64,000 bases of DNA from CBDBND01 sp965262665 (GCA_965262665.1 OZ253551.1:770090-834089), one strand, 5' to 3'; positions 18,113 to 26,431 are shown, numbered from the stretch's first letter. Numbers and translations: made by a program. The notes: generated from the sequence alone by a model not told the origin.

Positions 18113-18511
18113 CTACTGACCGAAGCGATAGACGATCTGGTCAAAGCGGTCCTGGGGGAATGAAAATATGAAAACCAGCGTATCCGCACCGGCGCACCGG
18201 AAGGCGTGCCGAGCCTCGGGCGGGATGTAGACCGCGCAGCCCGGCCCGACCTCCGTTGTCCGGCCGTCGATCTCGATCTGCCCGCGGCCGCTAATGATGT
18301 AATAGGTCTCTCCTGAATCGTGGTGATGAAGCGCGAGCTGTGCGCCGGGCGGGATTTCCGTGATGCCGGTGACAAGACCGGCGCTCCCTGTGCGCTCACC
18401 GGCGATAAGCAGCTTCCAGCGTATTTGGCTCTCGGCGGCAATGCCGGCGTCGTGCCACCCCTCCCAATCCACATCAGCTTGATCAATGATGACCGGGTTC
18501 AGCATTTCCAT
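18113..18511 (-). CDS. Single-domain cupin protein
   Basis: 132 residues and complete. The cupin motif 1 is ALHHHDSGETYYIISGRG (two His plus Glu for metal binding) and motif 2 is PPEARHAFRCAGADTLVFIF. Proteins of this size are usually small metal-binding enzymes or binding proteins, and the substrate cannot be told. ATG 18511 has GGAGA about seven bases upstream. It stands alone between repeat clusters and appears undamaged. Confidence 0.85.
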   Translation of the reverse strand: MEMLNPVIIDQADVDWEGWHDAGIAAESQIRWKLLIAGERTGSAGLVTGITEIPPGAQLALHHHDSGETYYIISGRGQIEIDGRTTEVGPGCAVYIPPEARHAFRCAGADTLVFIFSFPQDRFDQIVYRFGQ

Positions 18512-18604
18512 TGAACATCTCCTGATTCAATGCGGACTGGCCGAGGGGTATGAGAGCGCTAATAATGTATAGTGGGCTTTAACTGCAACTGTTTTTTGGG
18601 CATT

Positions 18605-18672
18605 GCCAGACTAGGTGTGGACGAGGTTTTCGGAAGGGAAACCCCTTTGTCGTCCGTTCTTGTCCGGTCTAA
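18605..18672 (+). repeat. Palindromic-repeat half and spacer next to IS5 copy A
   Basis: GTGGACGAGGTTTTCGG, AAGG and a spacer (GTCGTCCGTTCTTGTCC) reproduce in reverse the sequence at 26223-26290, showing that the inverted duplication extends beyond the NmrA-like gene. Confidence 0.75.
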
Positions 18673-19578
18673 GAGTCGGTTTCGAAAGTCATGCGGCTCG
18701 GGCCAATCTGCGGACGAGGAGCATGACGGAGGCGGCGTAGAGGAAGGCGCGGGCCGAGGCGATGGTGGCCTCGAAGTCCTTTGCCAGTCGCCGGTTGCGG
18801 TTGATCCAGGCGAAGAAGCGCTCCACGACCCAGCGGCGCGGTTGAACGGCGAAGCCGACCTGATCGGGGCTTTTGCGCACGATCTCGACGGCGATCATGG
18901 TGGCCGTGGCGCCTTCTCGCCGGCGTAGCCGCTGTCGGCAAAGACCTTCTCGATGAACGGAAACGAGCCGCGTGAGGCGCACAGCAGCGGCCCGCCACCA
19001 TCGCGGTCCTGGATACTCGCCGGATGCGCCTCGAGCACGAGGCCGCGCCCGTCGGTGTCGACCAGCGCGTGGCGCTTGCGCCCCTTGATCTTCTTGCCCG
19101 CATCGTAGCCGCGGGGGCCACCAGCCTCGGTCGTCTTGACGCTCTGGCTGTCGATAATCGCGCCGCTCGGGCTGGCCTCGCGTCCGACCCGCTCGCGATC
19201 GGCCATGACCAGAAAGTGGTTGATCTTCTCAAGGAGGCCGTCGTCGCGGAACTTAGCGAACCAGCGATAGATCGTGCCCCACGGTGGTAAATCGCTTGGC
19301 AGCAAGCGCCAAGGGCAGCCAGCCCGCATCACGTAGAAAATGCCGTTGACGATCTCTCGCATCGGCCATGACCGGGGCCGTCCCGTGCCATGAGCCGGAG
19401 GCAAATGAGGCTCGATCACAACCCACTCCGCAGCGGTCAAATCAGTCTGATAACGCAGCGCCTTGCGGCTATGCTGCTCTCGGGTGGTCGGCGTCCACAT
19501 GGCGGCTCCAGATCGGTTTCAGCAACCTTCCTGGAATCACATCGACACCGGCCACTCAACCCCTTTCGAAACGGCCTC
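18673..19578 (-). mobile_element. IS5-family element, copy A (906 bp)
   Basis: The inverted ends read GAGTCGGTTTCGAAAG and, on the other strand, GAGGCCGTTTCGAAAG, and TAA is duplicated on both sides (18670-18672 and 19579-19581). It is one base shorter than copy B at 59559-60465. It is inserted in a repeat whose uninterrupted version lies at 26223-26240. Confidence 0.92.
18689..19500 (-). pseudogene. IS5 transposase (copy A) with a 1-bp deletion
   Basis: Same protein as the intact copy at 59637-60449 (TDLTAAEWVVIEPHLPPAHG; SGAIIDSQSVKTTEAGGPRG) until FADSGYAGEK, where GAAGGCGCC replaces GAAGGTCGCC of copy B. The lost T shifts the frame before the last catalytic segment (RRWVVERFFAWINRNRRLAK, found in the next frame). 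Confidence 0.92.
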
Positions 19579-19663
19579 TAAGCCAGACAAAGCCAGCTTT
19601 CGGGCCCTTAAATCCCCAAAAGGGATTGAGAAAAACGACCAAGTAAATTTGATCTGACAAAGC
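19579..19663 (+). repeat. E-type repeat, copy 1 (about 88 bp)
   Basis: Reads TAAGCCAGACAAAGCC, then a centre AAATCCCCAAAAGGG, and ends TTTGATCTGACAAAGCC. Related copies: 26150-26240 (reverse), 27236-27325 and 32616-32705. The terminal TCTGACAA(A/T)GCC resembles IS6 ends. Confidence 0.75.
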
Positions 19664-20660
19664 CGATTACGGGCGCTGGGCTTCAACAATGCCTGGTTTA
19701 AAAATGCGCTCGTATCCGGTCCAAGCATTCTCGTACCGCCCCTTCAATTCTGCATCGAGATCAGTTGCGTGAAAGATCTCATTTATACATTCAGCGTTAT
19801 CCAGGCACTCCATTGTCAGCCGTGCTAGGCCGTCTCTGGTGACTGGACCAATGGCCCCGTGATCCCGTGTTAACTTGGCGTTACCGGATTCCCGTGTCTC
19901 CAGCGGCAACAGTGTCATGTTGCGAATAATGGTGTAAGGAACACCGCTTTCGGTCAGGATCTTTTCCGCGATCGTCTTGGCGGCAATGGAGCGCCGCTGC
20001 ATATCGGGTACATTTTCAAAAATAAACATTTCACCGCTGTCACCTGCTCCGATCGCCCCGTGCAGAATAACTTGACCAACCCCCGTTTCCTTTGCCCATT
20101 TCGCAATAAGACGCTGACTCTCTATGTAGAAATTATGGTCACCGCCGCGGCGTATGCCGGATGCATCTATCACTGCCCGATATGAGGTCTCTGAAAAAAC
20201 CCTTTCCATATCTGCTTCAGACAGCATGTCGCCAATAAAATAAGCTACATCAAGACCTTTCAATCGCGAACGGTCCGAAGTGGGGCGCGCAAATACCGTA
20301 AAATCCTCACGGCTCTCAATCAGATCCTTGACAATTTCAGAGCCCAATTGTCCAGTCCCACCGAAAATCAAAATACCTCCATCGGATGCTTCTACAATTG
20401 GGTTCAAAAAGAACAGAGATAACACACATGCAATAAATGGTTTCGGCATGGCCAAACTCCTGATTCCAATCATGTCTTTAGATCACAAGAAATTTCATCA
20501 AAGGGACTAGAACATCAACTTGGGGATCAGCACACGAGAATTGGAAAATAGATCCCTACATTAGCTGTCCCTTTATTTTGCCCTATGCGTGTATAGAGGT
20601 TAAGCACGCTCGGCAAAAGGTCGATCCAGCATTGGCCGATCAGCCAGATGTTCCTGGTAA
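19664..20660. repeat. Left arm of a large inverted duplication
   Basis: The NmrA-like gene and about 200 bp upstream (to the CCGATCAGCCAGATG near 20655) recur in reverse at 22024-26145, where they are broken by two IS elements. The coding copies differ by only a few residues (AKWAKET/AKWVKET, KTIAEK/KTITEK), so the duplication is recent. With the flanking repeats the arm extends to about 18605. Confidence 0.9.
19667..20449 (-). CDS. Exported NmrA-like NAD(P)-binding protein (intact copy)
   Basis: 260 residues from ATG 20449, chosen because AGGAG lies eight bases upstream; an in-frame ATG at 20473 would break the signal peptide. A signal peptide (MPKPFIACVLSLFFLNPIVE, cleavage after EAS) is followed by a Rossmann motif ILIFGGTGQLGSEIVKDLIE and the NmrA/atypical-SDR pattern (VIDASGIRR; VILHGAIGAGDSGE; YTIIRNMTLLPLETRE). 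It belongs to the atypical extended SDR group that often lacks the classical YxxxK and may act as a sensor or isomerase. Location in the periplasm is unusual. A second, broken copy lies in the inverted arm. Confidence 0.85.
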   Translation of the reverse strand: MPKPFIACVLSLFFLNPIVEASDGGILIFGGTGQLGSEIVKDLIESREDFTVFARPTSDRSRLKGLDVAYFIGDMLSEADMERVFSETSYRAVIDASGIRRGGDHNFYIESQRLIAKWAKETGVGQVILHGAIGAGDSGEMFIFENVPDMQRRSIAAKTIAEKILTESGVPYTIIRNMTLLPLETRESGNAKLTRDHGAIGPVTRDGLARLTMECLDNAECINEIFHATDLDAELKGRYENAWTGYERIFKPGIVEAQRP

Positions 20661-20713
20661 GCGGGTGCATTATTCCGCAGTCTGTTCCATAGAAATATCA
20701 GACGCCGCGCGAC

Positions 20714-20800
20714 GGCACTGTCAGAGTAAAAGGGCTTGAGCTGAAAAGTAAGGTCTCCTAGCCTCCGGCGATGCAAAATCCCTTCCGTTATTTCAATAGC
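20714..20800 (+). repeat. IS6-type left end with start of transposase
   Basis: GGCACTGTCAGAGTAAAAGG at the tip, then a leader and CGTTATTTCAATAGCTCGCC, which encodes the RYFNSSP start of an IS6 transposase. The remainder is lost. Confidence 0.7.
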
Positions 20801-21119
20801 TCGCCTTCCGTAATGGGGCGGTCGATGTCAAGCACAGATCTTCACGATCTTCCGGCCTGACACGATCTGACACGATCTCTTGAACATGAAACACCTTCGC
20901 CTGCGGGCGATCGTCGTCCCAGGTATGGTCAACTTAGGTGGTTGCCTTGGCAGAAGCAGGTGACTGACTCGTGAGCGCGGCACGGAGAAGGGTCCACGAT
21001 CCCGCGTATGTCCGTCGCCAGGCTCTCGCTTCCGTCCGTGGTCAGCGCAGCGGCTGCCAACATAATGCCTGGCCCAAGACGATTCCCGAGTGCCAATCTG
21101 AATAGCGTGCTCGAACGCG
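20801..21119. other. Region without a recognised gene
   Basis: No convincing coding frame. It contains a short direct repeat (TGACACGATC twice near 20860-20880) and probably decayed IS sequence that precedes the istB fragment. Confidence 0.4.
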
Positions 21120-21399
21120 ATGAGACGGTTCAGCAGCAAGGCGAGCTGCTGATTATCGACGAACCCGGCTTCGTACCGCTCTCAAAGACCGGCGCCGAAC
21201 TCCTCTTCGAAGTGTTCAGCCAACGTTACGAACGGGGCGCAATCGTCATCACCTCGAACTTGCCGTTCGACGAATGGACGGAAATATTCGGTTCCGAGCG
21301 CCTGCACTACCGGGACAACCCGCAACAACGCCTTCGGCATCACATAAAATGGACTGGTTTTACGCCGCCCAACTGGACTGATTTTGCTCCGCCGTTGAC
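21120..21399 (+). pseudogene. IS21 istB fragment with element end
   Basis: Encodes LLIIDEPGFVPLSKTGAELL (Walker B region of the IstB AAA+ helper), FEVFSQRYERGAIVITSNLP and FDEWTEIFGSERL, then non-coding IS21 end sequence with two 23-bp terminal repeats (ATGGACTGGTTTTACGCC and ACTGGACTGATTTTGCTCC) closing at GTTGACA. The final 100 bp recur at 27332-27432. Confidence 0.85.
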
Positions 21400-22023
21400 A
21401 TGTCTCTTACGAAACGGTGCGGTACTGGTGGAACCGCTTTGGCCCCTTGTTTGCCGCGGAGATCCGGAAACGCCGCATTCGTCATGGATCCTATTCGCTG
21501 TGGCGCTGGCATCTTGATGAAGTGTTTGTCCGGGTCAATGGCGAAACACATTATCTATGGCGTGCCGTTGACCATGAAGGCGAAGTGCTTGAGGTCTATG
21601 CCACGAAACGGCGGGATCGTAAAGCCGCGCTTGAGTTCCTTAAACGTGCCATGAAGCGTTATGGCCGACCGGCCATGATCGTCACGGACAGGCTACAGTC
21701 ATACCGGGCGGCGATGAAGGTGATCGGCACTGCGGCCGCCCAGACCTGCGGTCGTTGGCTGAACAACCTAGCGGAAAACTCACATCGGCCCTTGCGAAGG
21801 CGGGACGGGGCGATGGCTCGGTTCAGAGACATCAAGGCCCTACAGAACTTCGCCTCCATCCATGCCTCCATCCACAACCACTTCAACCACCAACGCCATC
21901 TCAACCGCCGTGACATTTTCAAGCAAGCCCGAGCTGCTGCTCTGGCCGAGTGGCAGCAACTTGCTGCCTGAAGATCCTGTATTATAGCCTCTTCTGCTCC
22001 GGGCCAGTTAGTCTGACAATGCC
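21400..22023 (+). pseudogene. IS6-family transposase remnant with intact right end
   Basis: The frame lacks the N-terminus but holds SYETVRYWWNRFGPLFAAEI, WHLDEVFVRVNGETHYLWRA (first Asp), AMIVTDRLQSYRAAMK (second Asp) and NNLAENSHRPLRRRDGAM (Glu), so the DDE triad survives. Stop at 21971. A 50-bp right end follows, closing in CAGTTAGTCTGACAATGCC at 22023. This is the reference for the many IS6-type solo ends in the window. Left end replaced by the istB remnant. Confidence 0.88.
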
Positions 22024-22226
22024 AGCATCTGGCTGATCGGCCAATTCTGGATCGACTTTTTACCGAGTGTGCTTAACCTCTATACACGCATAGGGCAAAA
22101 TAAAGGGACAGCTAATGTAGGGATCTATTTTCCAATTCTCGTGTGCTGATCCCCAAGTTGATGTTCTAGTCCCTTTGATGAAATTTCTTGTGATCTAAAG
22201 ACATGATTGGAATCAGGAGTTTGGCC

Positions 22227-22440
22227 ATGCCGAAACCATTTATTGCATGTGTGTTATCTCTGTTCTTTTTGAACCCAATTGTAGAAGCATCCGATGGAGG
22301 TATTTTGATTTTCGGTGGGACTGGACAATTGGGCTCTGAAATTGTCAAGGATCTGATTGAGAGCCGTGAGGATTTTACGGTATTTGCGCGCCCCACTTCG
22401 GACCGTTCGCGATTGAAAGGTCTTGATGTAGCTTATTTTA
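22227..22440 (+). pseudogene. NmrA-like gene (right-arm copy), first piece
   Basis: Signal peptide and Rossmann motif as in the copy at 19667-20449, ending at GLDVAYF where the IS1595-type element begins. The ORF ends three codons into the IS. Other pieces: 24276-24471 and 25773-26144. Confidence 0.9.
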
Positions 22441-22595
22441 GGGGCTTATAAACTTATGTTGATTCTGTTCATAAAACACCAGTTTTTGGCTTGGACTTAT
22501 TAACATGATTCACACAATCCACAGAGGTTATCTAGCGAGGCGTTAATCAAGAAAAAATGACTCGTCAGCCGTGTATTTAGTGGCTATAAAGCTGG

Positions 22596-22780
22596 ACCCT
22601 ACCACATACAGTAGGGTGCCTCCAGACGTACCAAAGGCCGGGCAGACACCCAGCCTTTGGAAAAGTTTAAGAGGCCCCGTTAAACCTGGACGGCGCACGG
22701 GACGATAACGAAGACGAGGGAAAGTACCACTCCTCTCGCAATCGTCAAGTGTCCGTCCTTTGCGTCTGTCCGGAAGACAG
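22596..22780 (+). ncRNA. Multi-hairpin structured leader upstream of the Cas2/SinR-like gene
   Basis: Four consecutive inverted repeats. (1) ACCCTA 22596-22601 / TAGGGT 22612-22617. (2) CCAAAGGC 22631-22638 / GCCTTTGG 22653-22660, with GGG/CCC inside. (3) A rod: GGACGG 22688-22693 / CCGTCC 22753-22758, CAC/GTG, GACGAT 22701-22706 / ATCGTC 22741-22746, CGAGGG 22715-22720 / CTCTCG 22733-22738 with one G-U. (4) CTGTC 22766-22770 / GACAG 22776-22780, four bases before the ribosome site. No ORF runs through it. It is either a structured 5' UTR or a small RNA; which one is unknown. Confidence 0.65.
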
Positions 22781-22794
22781 AGAAAGGAAACACA

Positions 22795-23049
22795 ATGCGC
22801 TACGTTGTCAGTTATGACCTCAAGGCCCCCGGTAAAGATTACGAGAAGCTGTGGGATGCCCTCAGAGCGATGAAAGCTGAGCGTATCTTAGAATCTGAAT
22901 GGGTGCTTCGCCGCTCAAGCACCAGTGCAACAGGGCTGAGAGATCACTTCAGACAGTTCATAGACTCAAACGACAGACTTCTCGTCGTCTGCATCGACAG
23001 TGCTGACTGGTCCGGTTGGAACCTAAAAGTTAAGATCAGCACGTTCTAG
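22795..23049 (+). CDS. Cas2/SinR-like small protein, IS1595 passenger
   Basis: 84 residues, ATG with AAAGGA six bases upstream. MRYVVSYDLKAPGKDYEKLW fits the Cas2/VapD-like ferredoxin fold seen in SinR-annotated proteins: strand 1 ending in YDL (the Asp position of Cas2 nucleases), then DALRAMKAERILESEWVLRR (helix and second strand), FRQFIDSNDRLLVVCID (helix and strand) and a short tail. There is no CRISPR array or cas gene in the window, so a CRISPR role is not suggested. Proteins of this kind occur singly; an RNase or antitoxin-like activity is speculative. It lies inside the transposon boundaries, converges with the transposase and a small ORF, and is preceded by the structured leader. Confidence 0.8.
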   Translation: MRYVVSYDLKAPGKDYEKLWDALRAMKAERILESEWVLRRSSTSATGLRDHFRQFIDSNDRLLVVCIDSADWSGWNLKVKISTF

Positions 23050-23136
23050 AATGTTCATAAAAGTAGATAGAGTATCCATATCCTCTTTGGTCTTTGGGTT
23101 TATGTGAATTCCACCTTGCCACCAGTAAATTTCCAT
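23023..23136 (-). CDS. Unannotated 37-residue ORF in IS1595 transposon 1
   Basis: On the minus strand, GAGGAATC precedes ATG 23136, giving a good ribosome site. Product MEIYWWQGGIHINPKTKEDM then DTLSTFMNILERADLNF, ending in TAG 26 bases inside the 3' end of the Cas2/SinR-like gene. The composition (aromatic strand, then an amphipathic helix) looks protein-like. It lies between passenger and transposase and could be a partner of either. No family recognised. Confidence 0.5.
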   Translation of the reverse strand: MEIYWWQGGIHINPKTKEDMDTLSTFMNILERADLNF

Positions 23137-23255
23137 GATTCCTCACAAGCATAGCTGACGGTCAACGGGAGGGTGTTGTATTCCCTCGCGTCTGACCGTC
23201 TCTATGTGGCCTAGGAACCTGTGTGAGACGGATTTTCAAGATTAAGTGTGGCGAC

Positions 23256-24194
23256 CTATTTAGTCACCAATTCTTTGTATCCTAAACGCTTCCCAGAAAG
23301 ATTTCTAGCAACGTGGGCCATTTGATCAATGGTATTGGCCTCACGTATGCCGTGGCGGCCTGAGAACTCATCCACGTAACGCTGTAAGTGCTTGACGCTC
23401 ATTTTGTGGTAGACGCCTTGATGGCCGCGCTTAAGCATGCTCCAGAATGATTCCATTCCGTTCGTGTGAGCCATTTCGTTCACGTATTCGCCCACACTGT
23501 GTTTGACGGACTGGTGATCGAACGGCATCCCTTTGTAGGCCGCCGCATCGTCTGTAAAGACGGTAGCTCCCGCCAGCGTGACGGCAGCGACAAAGCCTTG
23601 GAGGATTTTGGCGGTAGTATTCTCGACCACAGTGGCCTTGACCTTATTCGTGGCCCGATCTTTGGCACCTACGATAACGGCTTTACCTACTGTGCCACGT
23701 CCGGCACGCAGCTTTTTGGAAGCGTGTTTGTTGCTTTCCTTCCCGCCCATATAGGTTTCGTCCACTTCGACCGGTCCTACGAATTTCTTGAGGGCTTTGT
23801 CGCCCCAAGCCTCACGGATGCGTTGGCGCATGTACCAAGCTGTGGGCTGGGAAACGCCAATATCGCGGTGCAGCTTCATTGAAGACACTCCCTTGAGGCT
23901 GGTCAGATGCAAGTAGATTGCAAATACCCACTTTCTCAAGGGAATGTGGGACTTGTGCATAGCGGTGTTTGTCTTGATCGAGAAATACCCCCGACAATCA
24001 GAACACCTATAAGGCATGTGGTTGTGGCCTGCTTTGTGTGTGTCACAGCTGCCACAGTGGGGACAATACCGACCATCCGGCCACATCTTGGCTTCAAACC
24101 ACTCTCGGGCTTTTTCCTCGTTCGGAAACATATCCGCCAGTTGCATAAGAGAAATGCCTTCGCGATCTGATTTTCCGGGTGCTTGGTGGGCCAT
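23256..24194 (-). CDS. IS1595-family transposase (transposon 1)
   Basis: 312 residues from ATG 24194 (AAAGGCAG upstream); an ATG five codons earlier is possible. N-terminal zinc ribbon YCPHCGSCDTHKAG...YRCSDCRGYF (four Cys), then the ISXO2-like DDE domain: GPVEVDETYMGGKESNKHAS (first acidic residues), TVFTDDAAAYKGMPFDHQSV (second) and MAHTNGMESFWSMLKRGHQG (the N/E region). It looks intact. About 60-65 % similar by eye to the transposase at 61492-62442. A 15-bp palindrome lies upstream of its start. Confidence 0.92.
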   Translation of the reverse strand: MAHQAPGKSDREGISLMQLADMFPNEEKAREWFEAKMWPDGRYCPHCGSCDTHKAGHNHMPYRCSDCRGYFSIKTNTAMHKSHIPLRKWVFAIYLHLTSLKGVSSMKLHRDIGVSQPTAWYMRQRIREAWGDKALKKFVGPVEVDETYMGGKESNKHASKKLRAGRGTVGKAVIVGAKDRATNKVKATVVENTTAKILQGFVAAVTLAGATVFTDDAAAYKGMPFDHQSVKHSVGEYVNEMAHTNGMESFWSMLKRGHQGVYHKMSVKHLQRYVDEFSGRHGIREANTIDQMAHVARNLSGKRLGYKELVTK

Positions 24195-24231
24195 GTCTCT
24201 GCCTTTCATCTACGAAAAACAGACTAGCAAA

Positions 24232-24246
24232 ACAGAATCGTTCTGT
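24232..24246. promoter_or_regulatory. Palindrome upstream of the IS1595 transposase (transposon 1)
   Basis: ACAGAA TCG TTCTGT, between the transposase start and the terminal repeat. The left transposon end contains the matching TTCTGTTC. Possible transposase-binding operator; the second transposon has a longer inverted repeat in the same place. Confidence 0.4.
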
Positions 24247-24275
24247 CAACATAAGTTTATAAGCCCTTTATTTTA

Positions 24276-24471
24276 TTGGCGACATGCTGTCTGAAGCAGA
24301 TATGGAAAGGGTTTTTTCAGAGACCTCATATCGGGCAGTGATAGATGCATCCGGCATACGACGCGGCGGTGACCATAACTTCTACATAGAGAGTCAGCGT
24401 CTTATTGCGAAATGGGTAAAGGAAACGGGGGTTGGTCAAGTTATTCTGCATGGGGCGATCGGAGCAGGTGA
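24276..24471 (+). pseudogene. NmrA-like gene (right-arm copy), middle piece
   Basis: Continues GDMLSEADMERVFSETSYRA through VGQVILHGAIGAG and is lost where the ISAs1-type element starts. Confidence 0.88.
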
Positions 24472-24477
24472 TGACGC

Positions 24478-25765
24478 CAGGGCAATCGGGTGAATGGTTT
24501 CACCGTGAGATAAGGCTTGCGAGGAAGTCGTCGTCCCAGGCGGCGATGCGTCGTTTTACACGCAGACTGTCCTTGCCCGGGGCTTGGCGCAAGAGGTTGC
24601 TCGCCATGTGTTTGACGACCGCGAAGTTGGCCGGGGCAGTGTTCTTTCGGACCCGGCACTCGTCGTCGCGGAAGACCATGTCCATGACCCAGTGCAGGTC
24701 CATGACCCAGTGCAGCCCGTTCTCGCTGCTCCAATGGCCCCGGATGGCGGCGCTCAGGGTATCGGCCTTGGCGGCGGTGGAGGCGGATGTAGAAGCGGGT
24801 CTCGCGCTCGACCTTGGCGCCGGGTTGGATGCCGATCTCGCGTACGGTTTCGACCATAACAATGCTCCCGGGCCCGGGCCAGTGGTGGCGTTCCTTCAGC
24901 CAAGCGATTTCGTTCGTCGCCGTGGTGGTCCGGGTTTCGATGCGGCCGTGGCTCTTCTCCACTGTCTGGTGGTGGCTGACAACCGTATCGGCAAAGCCGC
25001 ATGCTATCTGTTCGATGAAGAAAAGCTTGGTATCGTCGTGCAGGCTGCCCTGGTTGCCCTTGAGGGCAAGGATATAGTCGGCGTCCTTGTCGATGATCTT
25101 CGCGGCGATGTTGCGCTGACAGCCCATGGCGTCGATGGTCACCGTCGCGCCGTTGATGGTCAACAGATCCAACAGCTTCGGGAGAGCGACGATCTCGTTG
25201 GATTTATCAGCCACCTTGGCTTGGCCAAGCACCAGGTTCTGACGTGTGCTCCACGCCGAGATCATGTGGATGCGCTTTGGCGCCGCCTTCCTGATAGGAG
25301 CGCCGCAGCGTCTTGCCGTCGATGGCGACGATGTCCGCGCCGCGCCCGGTGAGCGATGCCGCCCAGGCGATGAAGCAGTGCTGAAACTGTTCGGCATCAA
25401 GGGCTGCGAAGATGTCACCGAGTTGATCGTGTGAGGGCGTACCATCCGTGAACGGCCGGAAACGGCGCAGAAACGTCAGTTTCCTCTCGCCGTACTTGGC
25501 GATCTCGACCCAGCTCTCACAGCCGGCGGGCACGCCGAGAAGGCATAGCAGCAACACTTCGTCGAGGGGATAGGGGACCGTGGCGCGTTGCCGCGGGTCG
25601 TCGAGATCGGTGAAATGCTCCAGGAAATCAACAATCTGATTAAAGGCCTCGTTCGCCGTTCCAAACCGTCGCGTCATTTCTGGGATCCTTCTTGCGAATC
25701 AAAAGGATCAATAGCGATTCAGACTTCTACACTCTTGTCATCCTCAAGTTCACCCGATTGCCCTG
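24478..25765 (-). mobile_element. ISAs1-family element
   Basis: The inverted ends share CAGGGCAATCGGGTGAA (24478 on the plus strand; complement ending 25765). Flanks do not show a clean duplication: left GGTGATGACGC, right GGGTAACAGCGG, against GGTGACAGCGG in the intact gene. Confidence 0.8.
24500..25677 (-). pseudogene. ISAs1-family transposase, several frameshifts
   Basis: The start (ATG 25677) gives the DDE_Tnp_1-associated N-domain (FLEHFTDLDDPRQRATVPYP; DIVAIDGKTLRRSYQEGG with the first Asp). The frame then moves to VTIDAMGCQRNIAAKIIDKD and ADYILALKGNQGSLHDDTKL, then again to IRGHWSSENGLHWVMDLHWV and RKNTAPANFAVVKHMASNLL. An 18-bp direct duplication makes the LHWVMD-LHWVMD doublet. At least two shifts, not functional. 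A long antisense frame at 24432-25352 is only a shadow. Confidence 0.88.
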
Positions 25766-25772
25766 GGGTAAC

Positions 25773-26144
25773 AGCGGTGAAATGTTTATTTTTGAAAATG
25801 TACCCGATATGCAGCGGCGCTCCATTGCCGCCAAGACGATCACGGAAAAGATCCTGACCGAAAGCGGTGTTCCTTACACCATTATTCGCAACATGACACT
25901 GTTGCCGCTGGAGACACGGGAATCCGGTAACGCCAAGTTAACACGGGATCACGGGGCCATTGGTCCAGTCACCAGAGACGGCCTAGCACGGCTGACAATG
26001 GAGTGCCTGGATAACGCTGAATGTATAAATGAGATCTTTCACGCAACTGATCTCGATGCAGAATTGAAGGGGCGGTACGAGAATGCTTGGACCGGATACG
26101 AGCGCATTTTTAAACCAGGCATTGTTGAAGCCCAGCGCCCGTAA
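25773..26144 (+). pseudogene. NmrA-like gene (right-arm copy), last piece
   Basis: SGEMFIFENVPDMQRRSIAA to the natural stop (EAQRP-TAA), 123 codons, nearly identical to the intact copy. Confidence 0.9.
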
Positions 26145-26145
26145 T

Positions 26146-26240
26146 CGGCTTTGTCAGATCAAATTTGCTTGGTCGTTTTTCTCAATCCCTTTTGGGGATT
26201 TAAGGGCCCGAAAGCTGGCTTTGTCTGGCTTAGACCGGAC
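26146..26240 (-). repeat. E-type repeat, copy 2 (uninterrupted)
   Basis: Mirror of 19579-19663, here without the IS5: CGGCTTTGTCAGATC at one end, CCCTTTTGGGGATTT in the centre, GTCTGGCTTAGACC at the other. Confidence 0.78.
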
Positions 26241-26263
26241 AAGAACGGACGACAAAGGGGTTT

Positions 26264-26333
26264 CCCTTCCGAAAACCTCGTCCACACCCGGACGGTTTGC
26301 GTCAATAAGATCGGCGGATGAGATTTTCGGAAG
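26264..26333. repeat. 70-bp palindromic repeat, full copy 1
   Basis: Starts CCTTCCGAAAACCTCGTCC, ends GGATGAGATTTTCGGAAG. The arms pair over about 19 bp around a centre GGTTTGCGTCAATAAGATCGG-like segment. Other full copies: 32541-32610 and 38777-38846; many half copies. Confidence 0.8.
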
Positions 26334-26431
26334 TGACAGCCATGACTACGTCGCTGCTGTAGAATATAACCGTGTGTGAGCGGAAAGTGCTCTAGACTCA
26401 AAAGTCTGCCACTCGTGTTCGCACAACCGAT

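Larger units (their letters stand above)
22441..24267. mobile_element. IS1595-family transposon 1 with a Cas2/SinR-like passenger (1827 bp)
   Basis: The ends are inverted repeats: GGGGCTTATAAACTTATG at the left and AGGGCTTATAAACTTATG on the other strand at the right. An exact 8-bp duplication TTATTTTA lies at 22433-22440 and 24268-24275, and the uninterrupted site reads GCTTATTTTATTGGC in the intact gene at 20.2 kb, which proves the boundaries. Contents: a multi-hairpin leader, a Cas2/SinR-like gene (+), a 37-codon ORF (-) and the transposase (-). At 1827 bp it is roughly twice the size of the transposase gene it needs. Confidence 0.95.
22024..26145. repeat. Right arm of the inverted duplication, interrupted by two IS elements
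   Basis: Starts where the IS6 right end stops (CATCTGGCTGATCGG) and mirrors 19664-20660. Removing 22441-24267 (IS1595 type) and about 24478-25765 (ISAs1 type) rebuilds the second NmrA-like gene. Confidence 0.9.

Noticed and set aside
22795..23049. Cas2-like gene as a sign of a CRISPR-Cas system
   Set aside because: No repeat-spacer array, cas1 or effector gene in the window, and the gene lies strictly inside an IS1595 transposon.
24432..25352. 306-codon plus-strand ORF
   Set aside because: It is the antisense shadow of the ISAs1 transposase, which has clear family motifs on the minus strand.
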